Source of the DNA: Aquimarina sp. BL5
GTDB lineage: Bacteria > Bacteroidota > Bacteroidia > Flavobacteriales > Flavobacteriaceae
NCBI RefSeq assembly: GCF_003443675.1
Contig: NZ_CP031963.1
Location: forward strand, 620,001 to 684,000
Direction of reading: 5' to 3'
Length of the DNA: 64,000 nt
Part shown: piece by piece, positions 35,765 to 43,654 of the stretch
How positions within the stretch are numbered: position 1 is the stretch's first letter
How the letters are laid out: the number at the start of each line of letters is the position of its first letter
The notes under the pieces: model-generated
What the model was told of the DNA's origin: nothing
Seen by the model: only the letters and a program-made list of their open reading frames with translations
Databases searched by the model: none
Position numbers and translations under genes: made by a program

Positions 35765-36616
35765 ATGCATACTATAAAAATAGGAGGTGTTCCTGAACAC
35801 TTTAATTTACCATGGCATTTAACAATAGAAGAAGATGCTTACTTAAAAGATGATATACAATTAGAATGGACTGATTTTCCAGGAGGAACTGGAGCTATGT
35901 GCGAAGCTCTAAGAAATAAGGATATTGATATTGCTATTATACTTACTGAAGGAATTGTAAAAGATATCATTGCTGGTAATCCTTCGAAAATTGTACAAAC
36001 ATATATCCAATCCCCTTTGATTTGGGGAATTCATGTAGGACATAATTCCAAACATAATAATTTAAACAATCTCCAAAACGCTTCAGCTGCAATTAGTAGA
36101 TATGGATCAGGTTCGCACCTAATGGCATATATCAATGCGCAGAATCACGGATGGGATACTTCCTCATTAAAATTCGAAGTGATAAAAAATCTTGATGGAG
36201 CTGTAGAAGCATTGACTAATGGTAGTGCAGATTATTTTATGTGGGAACATTTTACAACAAAACCTTTAGTGGATAACAAAACTTTTCGCCGTTTGGGAGA
36301 CTGCCCTACTCCCTGGCCTTGCTTTGTAATAGCCGTTAGAGAAGAAATTCTGCTTTCTAAGAAAGATCAAGTAAAAAGTATTTTAGAAACCATCAATACT
36401 ACTACTGCTGATTTTAAGCAAATACCAAGTATTGATAAAACACTGGCATATAGATATGAACAACAGCTAGAAGACATTAGAGCATGGTTACAAATTACGG
36501 AATGGAGTCAATCGTTAATAGCTGATAAAACTTTGAATGAAGTTCAGGATAAATTATTTAAACTAAATATCATTGGCAAGATAGTTGATACTGAGAAACT
36601 AATTTTTAAGATGTAA
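35765..36616 (+). CDS. Solute-binding-like (type II periplasmic binding fold) protein without signal peptide
   Basis: A 283-residue protein resembling NMT1/SsuA-type substrate-binding proteins: IKIGGVPEHFNLPWHLTIEE at the start, DFPGGTGAMCEALRNKDIDIA (ligand loop), and ISRYGSGSHLMAYINA later. There is no signal peptide or lipobox, and no transporter gene is adjacent, so it may act in the cytoplasm, as an enzyme or sensor. Possible relatives are THI5-like or menaquinone-pathway (MqnA/D-like) proteins; I cannot decide. It is probably monocistronic, with a 282-base upstream gap. Confidence 0.65.
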   Translation: MHTIKIGGVPEHFNLPWHLTIEEDAYLKDDIQLEWTDFPGGTGAMCEALRNKDIDIAIILTEGIVKDIIAGNPSKIVQTYIQSPLIWGIHVGHNSKHNNLNNLQNASAAISRYGSGSHLMAYINAQNHGWDTSSLKFEVIKNLDGAVEALTNGSADYFMWEHFTTKPLVDNKTFRRLGDCPTPWPCFVIAVREEILLSKKDQVKSILETINTTTADFKQIPSIDKTLAYRYEQQLEDIRAWLQITEWSQSLIADKTLNEVQDKLFKLNIIGKIVDTEKLIFKM

Positions 36617-36669
36617 GCAACCTTTTTTATGTTTTAACATCTTTCTTAATAGGAAAACAACTTAATATT

Positions 36670-37260
36670 ATGAAACAGACATTAATATCAATTATTATTT
36701 TATTCTCATTTCAAATTTCTTTTGCACAAGACCAATCTGATCTACCGCCTAGAGACATTAATAAAAACGAAATCAGTATTAACCCAATTAACATTATAGC
36801 ATTTGGCGCTCTAGATATTGACTATGAAAGAGTATTAACAAATAATACTACGTTAGGTTTTGATTTTTTCTACAGATTTAGTGATAACATAGATAGTGAT
36901 GATGATGTTATTGATAGAGATGGAATTTTTGATAAAGAAATAGCATTTACAACACAGTTTAAATATTTTTTTGGAAGTAGAGTGGCAAGAGGTTTTTATG
37001 TAGAAGCATTTGGAATGTTATCTTCTGGTGAACATGATAATTATGTTACGGTCTTTGACGATTTAGGGAATTTTGTTAGATCTGGAGATGTCGCGGAAGA
37101 ATATACTGATTTTGCTTTAGGATTCGGTGTAGGTGGAAAATTTGTTGCTAAAAATGGTTTTTTTCTTGATATAGGATTTGGTATTGGGCGAAATTTATTT
37201 AATGAAAAAAGCCCTCAGATTATTGTAAGACCAAATTTATATATTGGATATAGATTCTAA
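36670..37260 (+). CDS. Outer membrane beta-barrel protein (tandem copy 1)
   Basis: A 196-residue exported protein with a cleavable signal peptide (about 1-19, ending SFAQ). The rest shows alternating hydrophobic strands (ISINPINIIAFGALDIDYERVL, NTTLGFDFFYRF, GFYVEAFGML) and ends in YIGYRF, a C-terminal aromatic typical of outer-membrane insertion. Probably an 8-stranded barrel, function unknown. It is paralogous to the next gene and followed by a strong terminator. Confidence 0.8.
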   Translation: MKQTLISIIILFSFQISFAQDQSDLPPRDINKNEISINPINIIAFGALDIDYERVLTNNTTLGFDFFYRFSDNIDSDDDVIDRDGIFDKEIAFTTQFKYFFGSRVARGFYVEAFGMLSSGEHDNYVTVFDDLGNFVRSGDVAEEYTDFALGFGVGGKFVAKNGFFLDIGFGIGRNLFNEKSPQIIVRPNLYIGYRF

Positions 37261-37296
37261 TATAGCTAACCTATTATGTTAGTATTTTTATATACC

Positions 37297-37354
37297 ATAG
37301 AGTTATACGGGTTTTATCTTTAGTACTATTTAGTCCGTATAACTCTATTTTTTT
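37297..37354 (+). terminator. Rho-independent terminator between the two barrel genes
   Basis: Stem ATAGAGTTATACGG (37297-37310) pairs exactly with CCGTATAACTCTAT (37335-37348), with a 24-base loop and a following T-run. It ends transcription of the first barrel gene, so the second barrel gene needs its own promoter or readthrough. Confidence 0.85.
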
Positions 37355-37376
37355 TGCATAAAAAACAAGTTATATT

Positions 37377-37940
37377 ATGAAGAGAATCCTAACTATAATA
37401 GTGCTTATTTTTTCATTAAAAATTGGTCTTTCTCAAGAGAATACTGGTAATATAACTAAACGAGACACTCAAAAAAACGATGTAAGCGTAAACGTCCATC
37501 CTTTTGTGATTGCTGGAGGTTTTAGTATAAACTATGATAGGGTTCTTAATAAAGACATTAGTGTTGGAGTAAACCTTTTTAAAGCTTATAATAACCAGGG
37601 CAGTACCGATAATAGAGATATAGACATTACAGGTAGGACAAACTTTTCGGTTATTCCTAATATTAAATATTATGTTGGAGAAAGATTTGCGAGAAGGTTT
37701 TATGTACAAGGACTCGCTATGATATCATCCGGAAAGGCATATACCTTCAGAAATAACACCTCGATCTCACAAGAAATTGACTTTACAGATATCGCTTTAG
37801 GAATTGGTATAGGCGATAAAAGAATATTAAAAAATGGCATTTTTATTGACTTCGGGCTCGCTGTTGCCTACAATTTATTCAACAAAAATTCCCCTGATTT
37901 ACTAGCTCATCCAAATTTATCTTTCGGTTTTCGATTTTAG
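37377..37940 (+). CDS. Outer membrane beta-barrel protein (tandem copy 2)
   Basis: A 187-residue exported protein with a signal peptide (about 1-19, ending GLSQ). It shares the mature N-terminus with copy 1 (KRDTQKNDVSVN against RDINKNEISIN, then YDRVL/YERVL), the mid-protein RFARRFYVQGLAMISSG, and the ending LSFGFRF. It is clearly a tandem duplicate that diverged, lacking the acidic extracellular-loop insert of copy 1. Function unknown. Confidence 0.8.
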   Translation: MKRILTIIVLIFSLKIGLSQENTGNITKRDTQKNDVSVNVHPFVIAGGFSINYDRVLNKDISVGVNLFKAYNNQGSTDNRDIDITGRTNFSVIPNIKYYVGERFARRFYVQGLAMISSGKAYTFRNNTSISQEIDFTDIALGIGIGDKRILKNGIFIDFGLAVAYNLFNKNSPDLLAHPNLSFGFRF

Positions 37941-38112
37941 AAGTAGGGTTTTTGATTACATAAACGTTATATAATAAGAGGAAAGACTTTGTAAATATTC
38001 AATTATTTAATATTTTTTTAACAAAACATAAATTAAATAGGGTAAATAATTGAGATAAATCTAAATCGTGAATATTACGGAATATCCGCAAGAAAAGATT
38101 TAAATAATTTTG

Positions 38113-38120
38113 TACATTTG
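38113..38120 (+). promoter_or_regulatory. -7 promoter element before small membrane protein gene
   Basis: TACATTTG matches TAnnTTTG fully and lies 86 bases before the ATG at 38207. No TTG is present at the -33 spacing. A 16-codon frame (38146-38196) lies in the leader. Confidence 0.4.
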
Positions 38121-38206
38121 CCAAGCCTACCCCAATAAAATAATTATGAAAGTGTACGCAACCCTTTGGAGGTATTTGCATCTAATAATTAACTAACAAA
38201 TCAATT

Positions 38207-38386
38207 ATGGTAACGTTTCTACTAATTCTTGGAGGGCTTATAGCATTTAACTTCGTTTTATTAAAATTCAGCATTCAATCTGTTGATAGTGATAAGAAAA
38301 AAGCAAAAGCAAAAAGAGTTCAATCAACCACAGCTAATGCTGAAATTAACAAAGTAAAAACTACAGGAATTCCGAAGGCTGCATAA
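38207..38386 (+). CDS. Small membrane protein, 59 residues
   Basis: ATG at 38207 opens 59 codons. The N-terminus is a single hydrophobic helix (MVTFLLILGGLIAFNFVLLKF), followed by a lysine-rich cytoplasmic tail (SDKKKAKAKRVQ). The pattern of one span plus basic tail is common among small flavobacterial proteins of unknown role. It stops 5 bases before the convergent end of the uracil-DNA glycosylase gene. Confidence 0.65.
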   Translation: MVTFLLILGGLIAFNFVLLKFSIQSVDSDKKKAKAKRVQSTTANAEINKVKTTGIPKAA

Positions 38387-38391
38387 TTAAT

Positions 38392-39057
38392 CTACCATTG
38401 TACAGGTAATTGATTAGTCTTAAGAAGGTATTCATTAGTTTTACTAAAGTGCTTGTTCCCAAACCAATATCCTCTATTGGCGCTTAAAGGAGACGGGTGA
38501 CCACTATTTAATACGTAATGTTTTTTATTATCTATTTTAGCACCTTTTTTCTTAGCAAAACCTCCCCACAATAAGAAAACCACATTACTTTTATTGCCTG
38601 AAACTGATTGAATAACGGCGTCTGTGAATTTTTCCCAACCTTTACCCTGATGAGACCCCGCCTGATGTGCTCTCACTGTCAACGTAGCATTTAGTAATAA
38701 AACACCTTGTCTCGCCCAACGTTCCAGATTACCATTAGAAGGAAAAGGTATATTTATATCAGATTCAATTTCTTTAAAAATATTAATCAAAGAAGGAGGC
38801 ATCGTAATTCCATTATTGACAGAAAAACACAATCCGTTAGCCTGTCCGACACCGTGATAAGGATCTTGACCTATTATTACAACTTTTACATCATCAAAAC
38901 TACAATAGTCAAATGCAGCAAAAATTTCTGAGCCTTTAGGAAAACAAGTCTGAGTATTATACTCTTGCTTTACAAAACCTGTTAATTCCTTAAAATATGG
39001 TTTATCAAATTCGCTCTCAAGTTGCTGTTTCCAGCTATTCTCAATATTTACATCCAT
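38392..39057 (-). CDS. ung: Uracil-DNA glycosylase, family 1
   Basis: A 221-residue UNG. Catalytic water-activating motif GQDPYHGVGQANGLCFSV is at about residues 62-79, and the DNA-intercalation/catalytic histidine motif HPSPLSANRGYWFGNKHF is near the C-terminus. It removes uracil from DNA in base excision repair. Length and motifs are canonical. It is convergent with a 59-residue small gene and divergent from mutS2. Confidence 0.96.
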   Translation of the reverse strand: MDVNIENSWKQQLESEFDKPYFKELTGFVKQEYNTQTCFPKGSEIFAAFDYCSFDDVKVVIIGQDPYHGVGQANGLCFSVNNGITMPPSLINIFKEIESDINIPFPSNGNLERWARQGVLLLNATLTVRAHQAGSHQGKGWEKFTDAVIQSVSGNKSNVVFLLWGGFAKKKGAKIDNKKHYVLNSGHPSPLSANRGYWFGNKHFSKTNEYLLKTNQLPVQW

Positions 39058-39204
39058 GTTAGTATCATAAAAATATCCAATTGTTTACATTTGCTTGGTT
39101 GTAAAATTATAACAAATACTTTTCTAAAGGTAGACTCGTATTGAGTTTTATAATAAAGAAATTAACAGAAAAAGAATATCTCCTAAAAAAATTAGGGTAA
39201 CAAC

Positions 39205-41376
39205 ATGATCCGTATTTCCGAAAAAACACTTAAAGACCTAGAATTCAACACGGTACTTAATCACATCGAAGATTTATGTAATACTGACCACGGAAAAACA
39301 AAAGCTTTAAAAATTGTTCCGCTAAGTACTAAAGAAGATTTACATGTGTCACTGCAACAAGTATTCGAATACAAATCTTCTTATCTAAATGATTCTAAAA
39401 TACCAAATCACGGATTTGATAGTATTGATAAAGAATTACAGCTATTAGGTATTGAAAATACTTTTTTAGAAACATTTAATCTAAAAAAGATAATATCTAT
39501 TAGTGTAACAACTAATGATTTGCTAGGCTTTTTTAGAAAGTTTAAAGAATTCTACCCTATACTACATCAAACATCTTCTGAAGTTCCTTTTACTAAAGAA
39601 ATCATCAATCTTATTGAGATAGTTGTTGACAAATTTGGAGAGATTAAAGATAGTGCCTCTCCTACTCTACGCGTACTTAGAAAAGATATTAATGAAGTGC
39701 AAGGAAAGTTAAACGGAAGTTTTGGTAGAGATCTTACTAGATACAATAGTCAAGGATATCTAGATGACATCAAAGAAAGTGTTGTCGATAATCGAAGAGT
39801 ACTAGCGGTTAAAGCTATGTATCGTCGTAAAGTAAAAGGTTCGATAATGGGTAACTCTAAGACAGGAAGCATTGTATACATCGAACCTGAAGCAACGTTA
39901 CAGTTTAGTAGGACACTTAGTAACCTTCAATATGAAGAACGAGAAGAAATTGTTAAAATACTTAAAGAACTTACTAATAAAATAAGACCATTCTCTGAAT
40001 TATTAGAACAGTACCAACAATATCTTAGTGATATTGATATCATTGCTGCAAAATCAAAATATGCAAACAAGTTAAACGCAGTATTGCCAAAAATCACTGA
40101 GGATAGAGAGCTTACTATAAAAGATGCATACCATCCACTACTCTATCTTAACAATCAGGAAAAAGGAGAAAAAACATATCCCCAAACAATTTCTTTAGAC
40201 AAAGGAAATCGAATTATTGTAATATCTGGCCCTAATGCCGGAGGAAAAAGTATTACATTAAAAACTGTCGGACTTCTCCAAATTATGCTTCAAAGCGGTA
40301 TGCTCATTCCTGTTCACGAGTATAGTCGAATGTGTATTTTTAACACTGTATTGACTGATATTGGTGACAATCAATCTATAGAAAATCACTTAAGTACCTA
40401 TAGCTACCGTTTAAAAAACATGAATTATTTTCTTAAGAAATGTAATAACAAAACTTTATTTCTTATAGATGAATTTGGTACTGGTAGTGATCCTGAATTG
40501 GGAGGAGCACTTGCTGAAGCTTTTTTAGAGATTTTTTACGAGCGTGAATCTTTTGGGATCATCACTACACATTATGCGAATCTAAAAATGTTAGCTAATG
40601 AGCTTCCAAACATGACCAATGCTAACATGCTATTCGATTCTAAAACTCTAGAGCCATTATTCAAATTATATTTAGGCGAAGCAGGAAGCTCTTTTACTTT
40701 TGAGGTAGCACAAAAAAATGGAATACCTTATAGCTTAATTAATAAGGCCAAGAAAAAAGTAGAAAGGGGCAAAATTCGATTTGATAAAAGCATTGCAAAC
40801 CTTCAGAAAGAAAGATCAAAACTCCAAAAAACTACTTCTTCTCTAAAAACAAAAGAACAAAAAACAGAAGAAGAAAAAGAACGTTTAGACAAAATCAATC
40901 AGCGATTACAACACAAATTAGAAAGTTATCAGGAGCTTTATGATAGTAATCAGCGTATGATTTATTTAGGTCAAAAGTTAAATGAAATAAGCGAAAAATA
41001 CTTTCACAATAAAAAGAAGAGAGAACTTATCGATGAGTTCATGAAAATTGTTCAAGTAGAAAATTCTAAAAGAAAAAAGCAAACGATTAAACAAAGAAGG
41101 GCAAAAAAGGTAAAGGAGGAAAAAATCGTTAAAGAAGTAGAGAAAAAAGTTGAGGTAATACGAGAAAAGAAAAAGGAGCAAAAGAAAAAAGAAGAAAAAA
41201 TAGAAAAGGAAAAGCCAAAGGTAATTCTTAAGATTGGTGATAGAGTTCGTATGATTGATGGAAAATCTATAGGAACCATTGACACTTTAGAAAAAGGAAA
41301 AGCGGTCGTTAACTATGGTATTTTTACTACCAATGTTGCAATAGATCAACTAGAATTCGTAGAACGAAAAAAATAA
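39205..41376 (+). CDS. mutS2: MutS2-family ATPase lacking the Smr nuclease domain
   Basis: A 723-residue MutS-like protein. Clamp and core regions precede Walker A at GPNAGGKSITLKT and Walker B at TLFLIDEFGTGSDPELGGA, followed by FGIITTHYANLKML. Then comes a long basic/acidic coiled coil (about 505-680, very Lys/Glu-rich), then a KOW-like stretch RVRMIDGKSIGTIDTLEKGK, and the protein ends. Canonical MutS2 carries a C-terminal Smr domain of about 80 residues after this point; it is absent here. It likely acts on recombination intermediates or collided ribosomes. A strong terminator follows. Confidence 0.88.
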   Translation: MIRISEKTLKDLEFNTVLNHIEDLCNTDHGKTKALKIVPLSTKEDLHVSLQQVFEYKSSYLNDSKIPNHGFDSIDKELQLLGIENTFLETFNLKKIISISVTTNDLLGFFRKFKEFYPILHQTSSEVPFTKEIINLIEIVVDKFGEIKDSASPTLRVLRKDINEVQGKLNGSFGRDLTRYNSQGYLDDIKESVVDNRRVLAVKAMYRRKVKGSIMGNSKTGSIVYIEPEATLQFSRTLSNLQYEEREEIVKILKELTNKIRPFSELLEQYQQYLSDIDIIAAKSKYANKLNAVLPKITEDRELTIKDAYHPLLYLNNQEKGEKTYPQTISLDKGNRIIVISGPNAGGKSITLKTVGLLQIMLQSGMLIPVHEYSRMCIFNTVLTDIGDNQSIENHLSTYSYRLKNMNYFLKKCNNKTLFLIDEFGTGSDPELGGALAEAFLEIFYERESFGIITTHYANLKMLANELPNMTNANMLFDSKTLEPLFKLYLGEAGSSFTFEVAQKNGIPYSLINKAKKKVERGKIRFDKSIANLQKERSKLQKTTSSLKTKEQKTEEEKERLDKINQRLQHKLESYQELYDSNQRMIYLGQKLNEISEKYFHNKKKRELIDEFMKIVQVENSKRKKQTIKQRRAKKVKEEKIVKEVEKKVEVIREKKKEQKKKEEKIEKEKPKVILKIGDRVRMIDGKSIGTIDTLEKGKAVVNYGIFTTNVAIDQLEFVERKK

Positions 41377-41406
41377 CACAGTATAACGTATATTAAAGAA
41401 TACAGC

Positions 41407-41441
41407 AAAAGGCTGCTAATTAAATAATTAGCAGCCTTTTT
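41407..41441. terminator. Bidirectional terminator after mutS2
   Basis: Stem GGCTGCTAATTA (41411-41422) and TAATTAGCAGCC (41425-41436) is flanked by AAAA and TTTT runs, so it works for mutS2 and for the convergent secreted-protein gene. Confidence 0.85.
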
Positions 41442-41466
41442 TTCGTAGGTTAAGCTCAATCGATTA

Positions 41467-41826
41467 TTACTTCCCTCCTGCTAACAAAACAAAAGAATTT
41501 CCTGATACTGGTGATACATTATAAGATTTCACTCTTTTTAACGTCTTTATATATTTTTCTGCTTCTATAAAAGCTAATTCCATAGCACTAGAAGATAAGT
41601 CATCATTAATCTCTATGGTCTTAGAAATAACATCTCCATTCGTATACTCCACGGTCATTTTCCATCTCTTAATTGAATGAAAATTTCTGGAGATCAAGTT
41701 ATTCTCTACATTCTCTTTTCTATCCCCTTTTTTATTTTTTTCCTTCTCGTTTATTGGATTCGAATCTAAAGAAGCTGCGTTTCCAAATGTTACGCAAAGC
41801 ATTGCAATTACTAATAAGAGTTTCAT
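41467..41826 (-). CDS. Small secreted protein of unknown function
   Basis: A 119-residue protein with a signal peptide (MKLLLVIAMLCVTFGNAAS). A low-complexity charged stretch (NEKEKNKKGDRKEN) follows, then a probable folded part (WKMTVEYTNGDVISKTIEI) and a hydrophobic-glycine tail (VSGNSFVLLAGGK). I do not recognise the family. It is transcribed away from the small DNA-binding protein gene and shares a 113-base control region with it. Confidence 0.6.
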   Translation of the reverse strand: MKLLLVIAMLCVTFGNAASLDSNPINEKEKNKKGDRKENVENNLISRNFHSIKRWKMTVEYTNGDVISKTIEINDDLSSSAMELAFIEAEKYIKTLKRVKSYNVSPVSGNSFVLLAGGK

Positions 41827-41876
41827 TTTTTAGCGGTTTTGATTTGTATGATTCGAATATACAACTATTTTTTGAT

Positions 41877-41913
41877 TATACAAATATTTTTTTATTAAAA
41901 ATTTATTTGTATA
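41877..41913. promoter_or_regulatory. Palindromic operator candidate between divergent genes
   Basis: Arms TATACAAATA (41877-41886) and TATTTGTATA (41904-41913) are exact reverse complements with a 17-base spacer. The element lies between the secreted-protein gene and the small regulator gene, 27 bases before the latter's start. Each arm also resembles a piece of the flavobacterial promoter. Confidence 0.5.
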
Positions 41914-41939
41914 TTTAAATTCTATTATACTGTTAAACA

Positions 41940-42158
41940 ATGATTAACAAGAAATTAAAAAGACTACTCAAAAAAAGTAAAGGAGCAAAAACTGTATATG
42001 GTATTTCAAAAGCATTGGGTATAAGTCCACAGGCAGGAGACTATGTAGTAAAGAGAAAAAATCTTGCTAAAGATTTTGAAAGACTACAAAGAATTGCTGA
42101 TTATATGGAGGTGGATATTACTGAGATTGTAGACTATAAAAAGAAGTCTAAGGATTAG
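41940..42158 (+). CDS. Small helix-turn-helix DNA-binding protein
   Basis: A 72-residue basic protein. Residues about 18-40 (TVYGISKALGISPQAGDYVVK) read as a helix-turn-helix of the lambda-repressor/XRE type, with a following helix LQRIADYMEVDITEIVD typical of XRE proteins. It has no further domain. It likely binds the palindrome just upstream and controls itself and the divergent secreted-protein gene; this is inference. Confidence 0.65.
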   Translation: MINKKLKRLLKKSKGAKTVYGISKALGISPQAGDYVVKRKNLAKDFERLQRIADYMEVDITEIVDYKKKSKD

Positions 42159-42263
42159 AAAAATTGAGTTATCCTCTTCACTATTTACTAAATGAACTAC
42201 TGATAGAAAAACTTTCTTTATAAAAGCTTTTAATTATTTTTGAAGCTCACCAAAGCATCTCAT

Positions 42264-43565
42264 ATGGAGATTTATCTTTACTTAGTTATTTACATCCTAT
42301 TAATAATTGGTTTATCCGTTTATATATCGAGATCCTCTAGCCAAGAAGATTTTCTAATTGGTGGAAGAAATCGTGGTGGATGGACCATTCTATTCTCGAA
42401 ATTTGCGAGCGCTATTGGTGTAAGCACCTTAATTACCTATACAGGTTACGCTTATAAATTTGGTTGGGGGTTATTTGCTATGTCTATTGGTTCTGTTGTT
42501 GGTTATCTTTTGTTTGCATTTTGGGCAGCACCCAGAATCAAAAAATTGTCATTACAAGGTAATTTCTATACACAAGGTGATTTACCTGAATTTATTACAG
42601 GAAATAAAACCACTTCATTAATTACCAATTCGATTACTATTATGGTTCAGTTTTTCTGGATTTTGCTCTCTCTGGCAGGTGGTGCTAAGGTGATTACCTT
42701 TTTTGGTTTATTTTCCTATGACATTGCGTTACTCGTTACCACATCCGTAGTATTAATTTATGTATTATTCTCTGGTTTCAAAGCAGTTATTCTTACAGAT
42801 ATAATTCAGGCTTTTATCATTATTGCTTTTTTAGGTATCCTAATATTCGGAATGTTAGATATAAAAGATTTTAGTAGCGTTTTAGGTACTTCTGCAAATG
42901 AAACCGTGCAATTGGGAAGTATTATAGGATTGGTTTTGTATGGAGGCTTATCTGTCTTTGGTTTAGCCGATAGATACCAACTCTGTTATGCTGCAAAAAA
43001 TGTAAAATCTCTAAAAAAAGGATTAGGGCTAGCTATCATTCCGGTATTATTAATAGCATTTTTGTTGTTGCTTATAGGTTTATATGTTTATAATCAGAAT
43101 CCTGGTTTAGATCCGGATACTGTATTTGTATTTGCAATGCAAAACTTAGTCAATCAATCCTGGATTCCTTTATTGCTAGTACTTTTCTTTGCTGGCTTAA
43201 TGAGTACTGCAGATACCTCTATTTTTGCAGTATCCTCTCACCTAGTTTATAAAACAAAAGAAGATCAGAAAGTAAAATCATTGAGATATGCAACAGTCAT
43301 AACTGTTGTTATTGCCTATATTACTGCGCTATTTTGGAAAAGCATAGTAGACATTACCATTGTAGGTGCAGCACTCAGAATGACACTTTCTATAGCTATG
43401 ATTTATATAATTAATAAAAAGAATAATAGTGGACGTTTTATTGCTAGCGCATTAGGAGGTGTTATAGGTTTACTTATAGGTTTAACCGTTTTTGGGCCTA
43501 AACCAACTATTGCTATTACTGTTTTATTAGGTTCTCTACTTGGGTTAATCTACAGATCTAAATAG
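42264..43565 (+). CDS. Sodium:solute symporter family protein
   Basis: A 433-residue polytopic membrane protein of the SSS family, about 12 spans. Typical features are SQEDFLIGGRNRGGWTILFSKFASAIG near the N-terminus and FFAGLMSTADTSIFAVSSHLVYK at the sodium site. The long open frame begins at a TTG (42240), but the ATG at 42264 is preferred since MEIYLYLVIYILL starts the first membrane span. The transported solute cannot be predicted. It precedes the PIG-L gene by 89 bases. Confidence 0.85.
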   Translation: MEIYLYLVIYILLIIGLSVYISRSSSQEDFLIGGRNRGGWTILFSKFASAIGVSTLITYTGYAYKFGWGLFAMSIGSVVGYLLFAFWAAPRIKKLSLQGNFYTQGDLPEFITGNKTTSLITNSITIMVQFFWILLSLAGGAKVITFFGLFSYDIALLVTTSVVLIYVLFSGFKAVILTDIIQAFIIIAFLGILIFGMLDIKDFSSVLGTSANETVQLGSIIGLVLYGGLSVFGLADRYQLCYAAKNVKSLKKGLGLAIIPVLLIAFLLLLIGLYVYNQNPGLDPDTVFVFAMQNLVNQSWIPLLLVLFFAGLMSTADTSIFAVSSHLVYKTKEDQKVKSLRYATVITVVIAYITALFWKSIVDITIVGAALRMTLSIAMIYIINKKNNSGRFIASALGGVIGLLIGLTVFGPKPTIAITVLLGSLLGLIYRSK

Positions 43566-43612
43566 TCTTGTTAAAGTATCCTTAAACCTAAATACTGAGA
43601 ATTTTATCTTTT

Positions 43613-43620
43613 TATATTTG
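43613..43620 (+). promoter_or_regulatory. -7 promoter element for the PIG-L deacetylase unit
   Basis: TATATTTG, full match to TAnnTTTG, 34 bases before the ATG at 43655. No -33 TTG at the expected distance. Confidence 0.5.
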
Positions 43621-43654
43621 ACGAAACACTCAAAACTAGTATCAATCCAATATT

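Noticed and set aside
41052..41285. Minus-strand frame rich in Phe and Ser
   Set aside because: It mirrors the Lys/Glu coiled coil of MutS2 on the other strand.
42240..42263. Upstream TTG start for the first symporter
   Set aside because: The added eight residues (MKLTKASH) precede a better ATG that begins the first membrane span directly.
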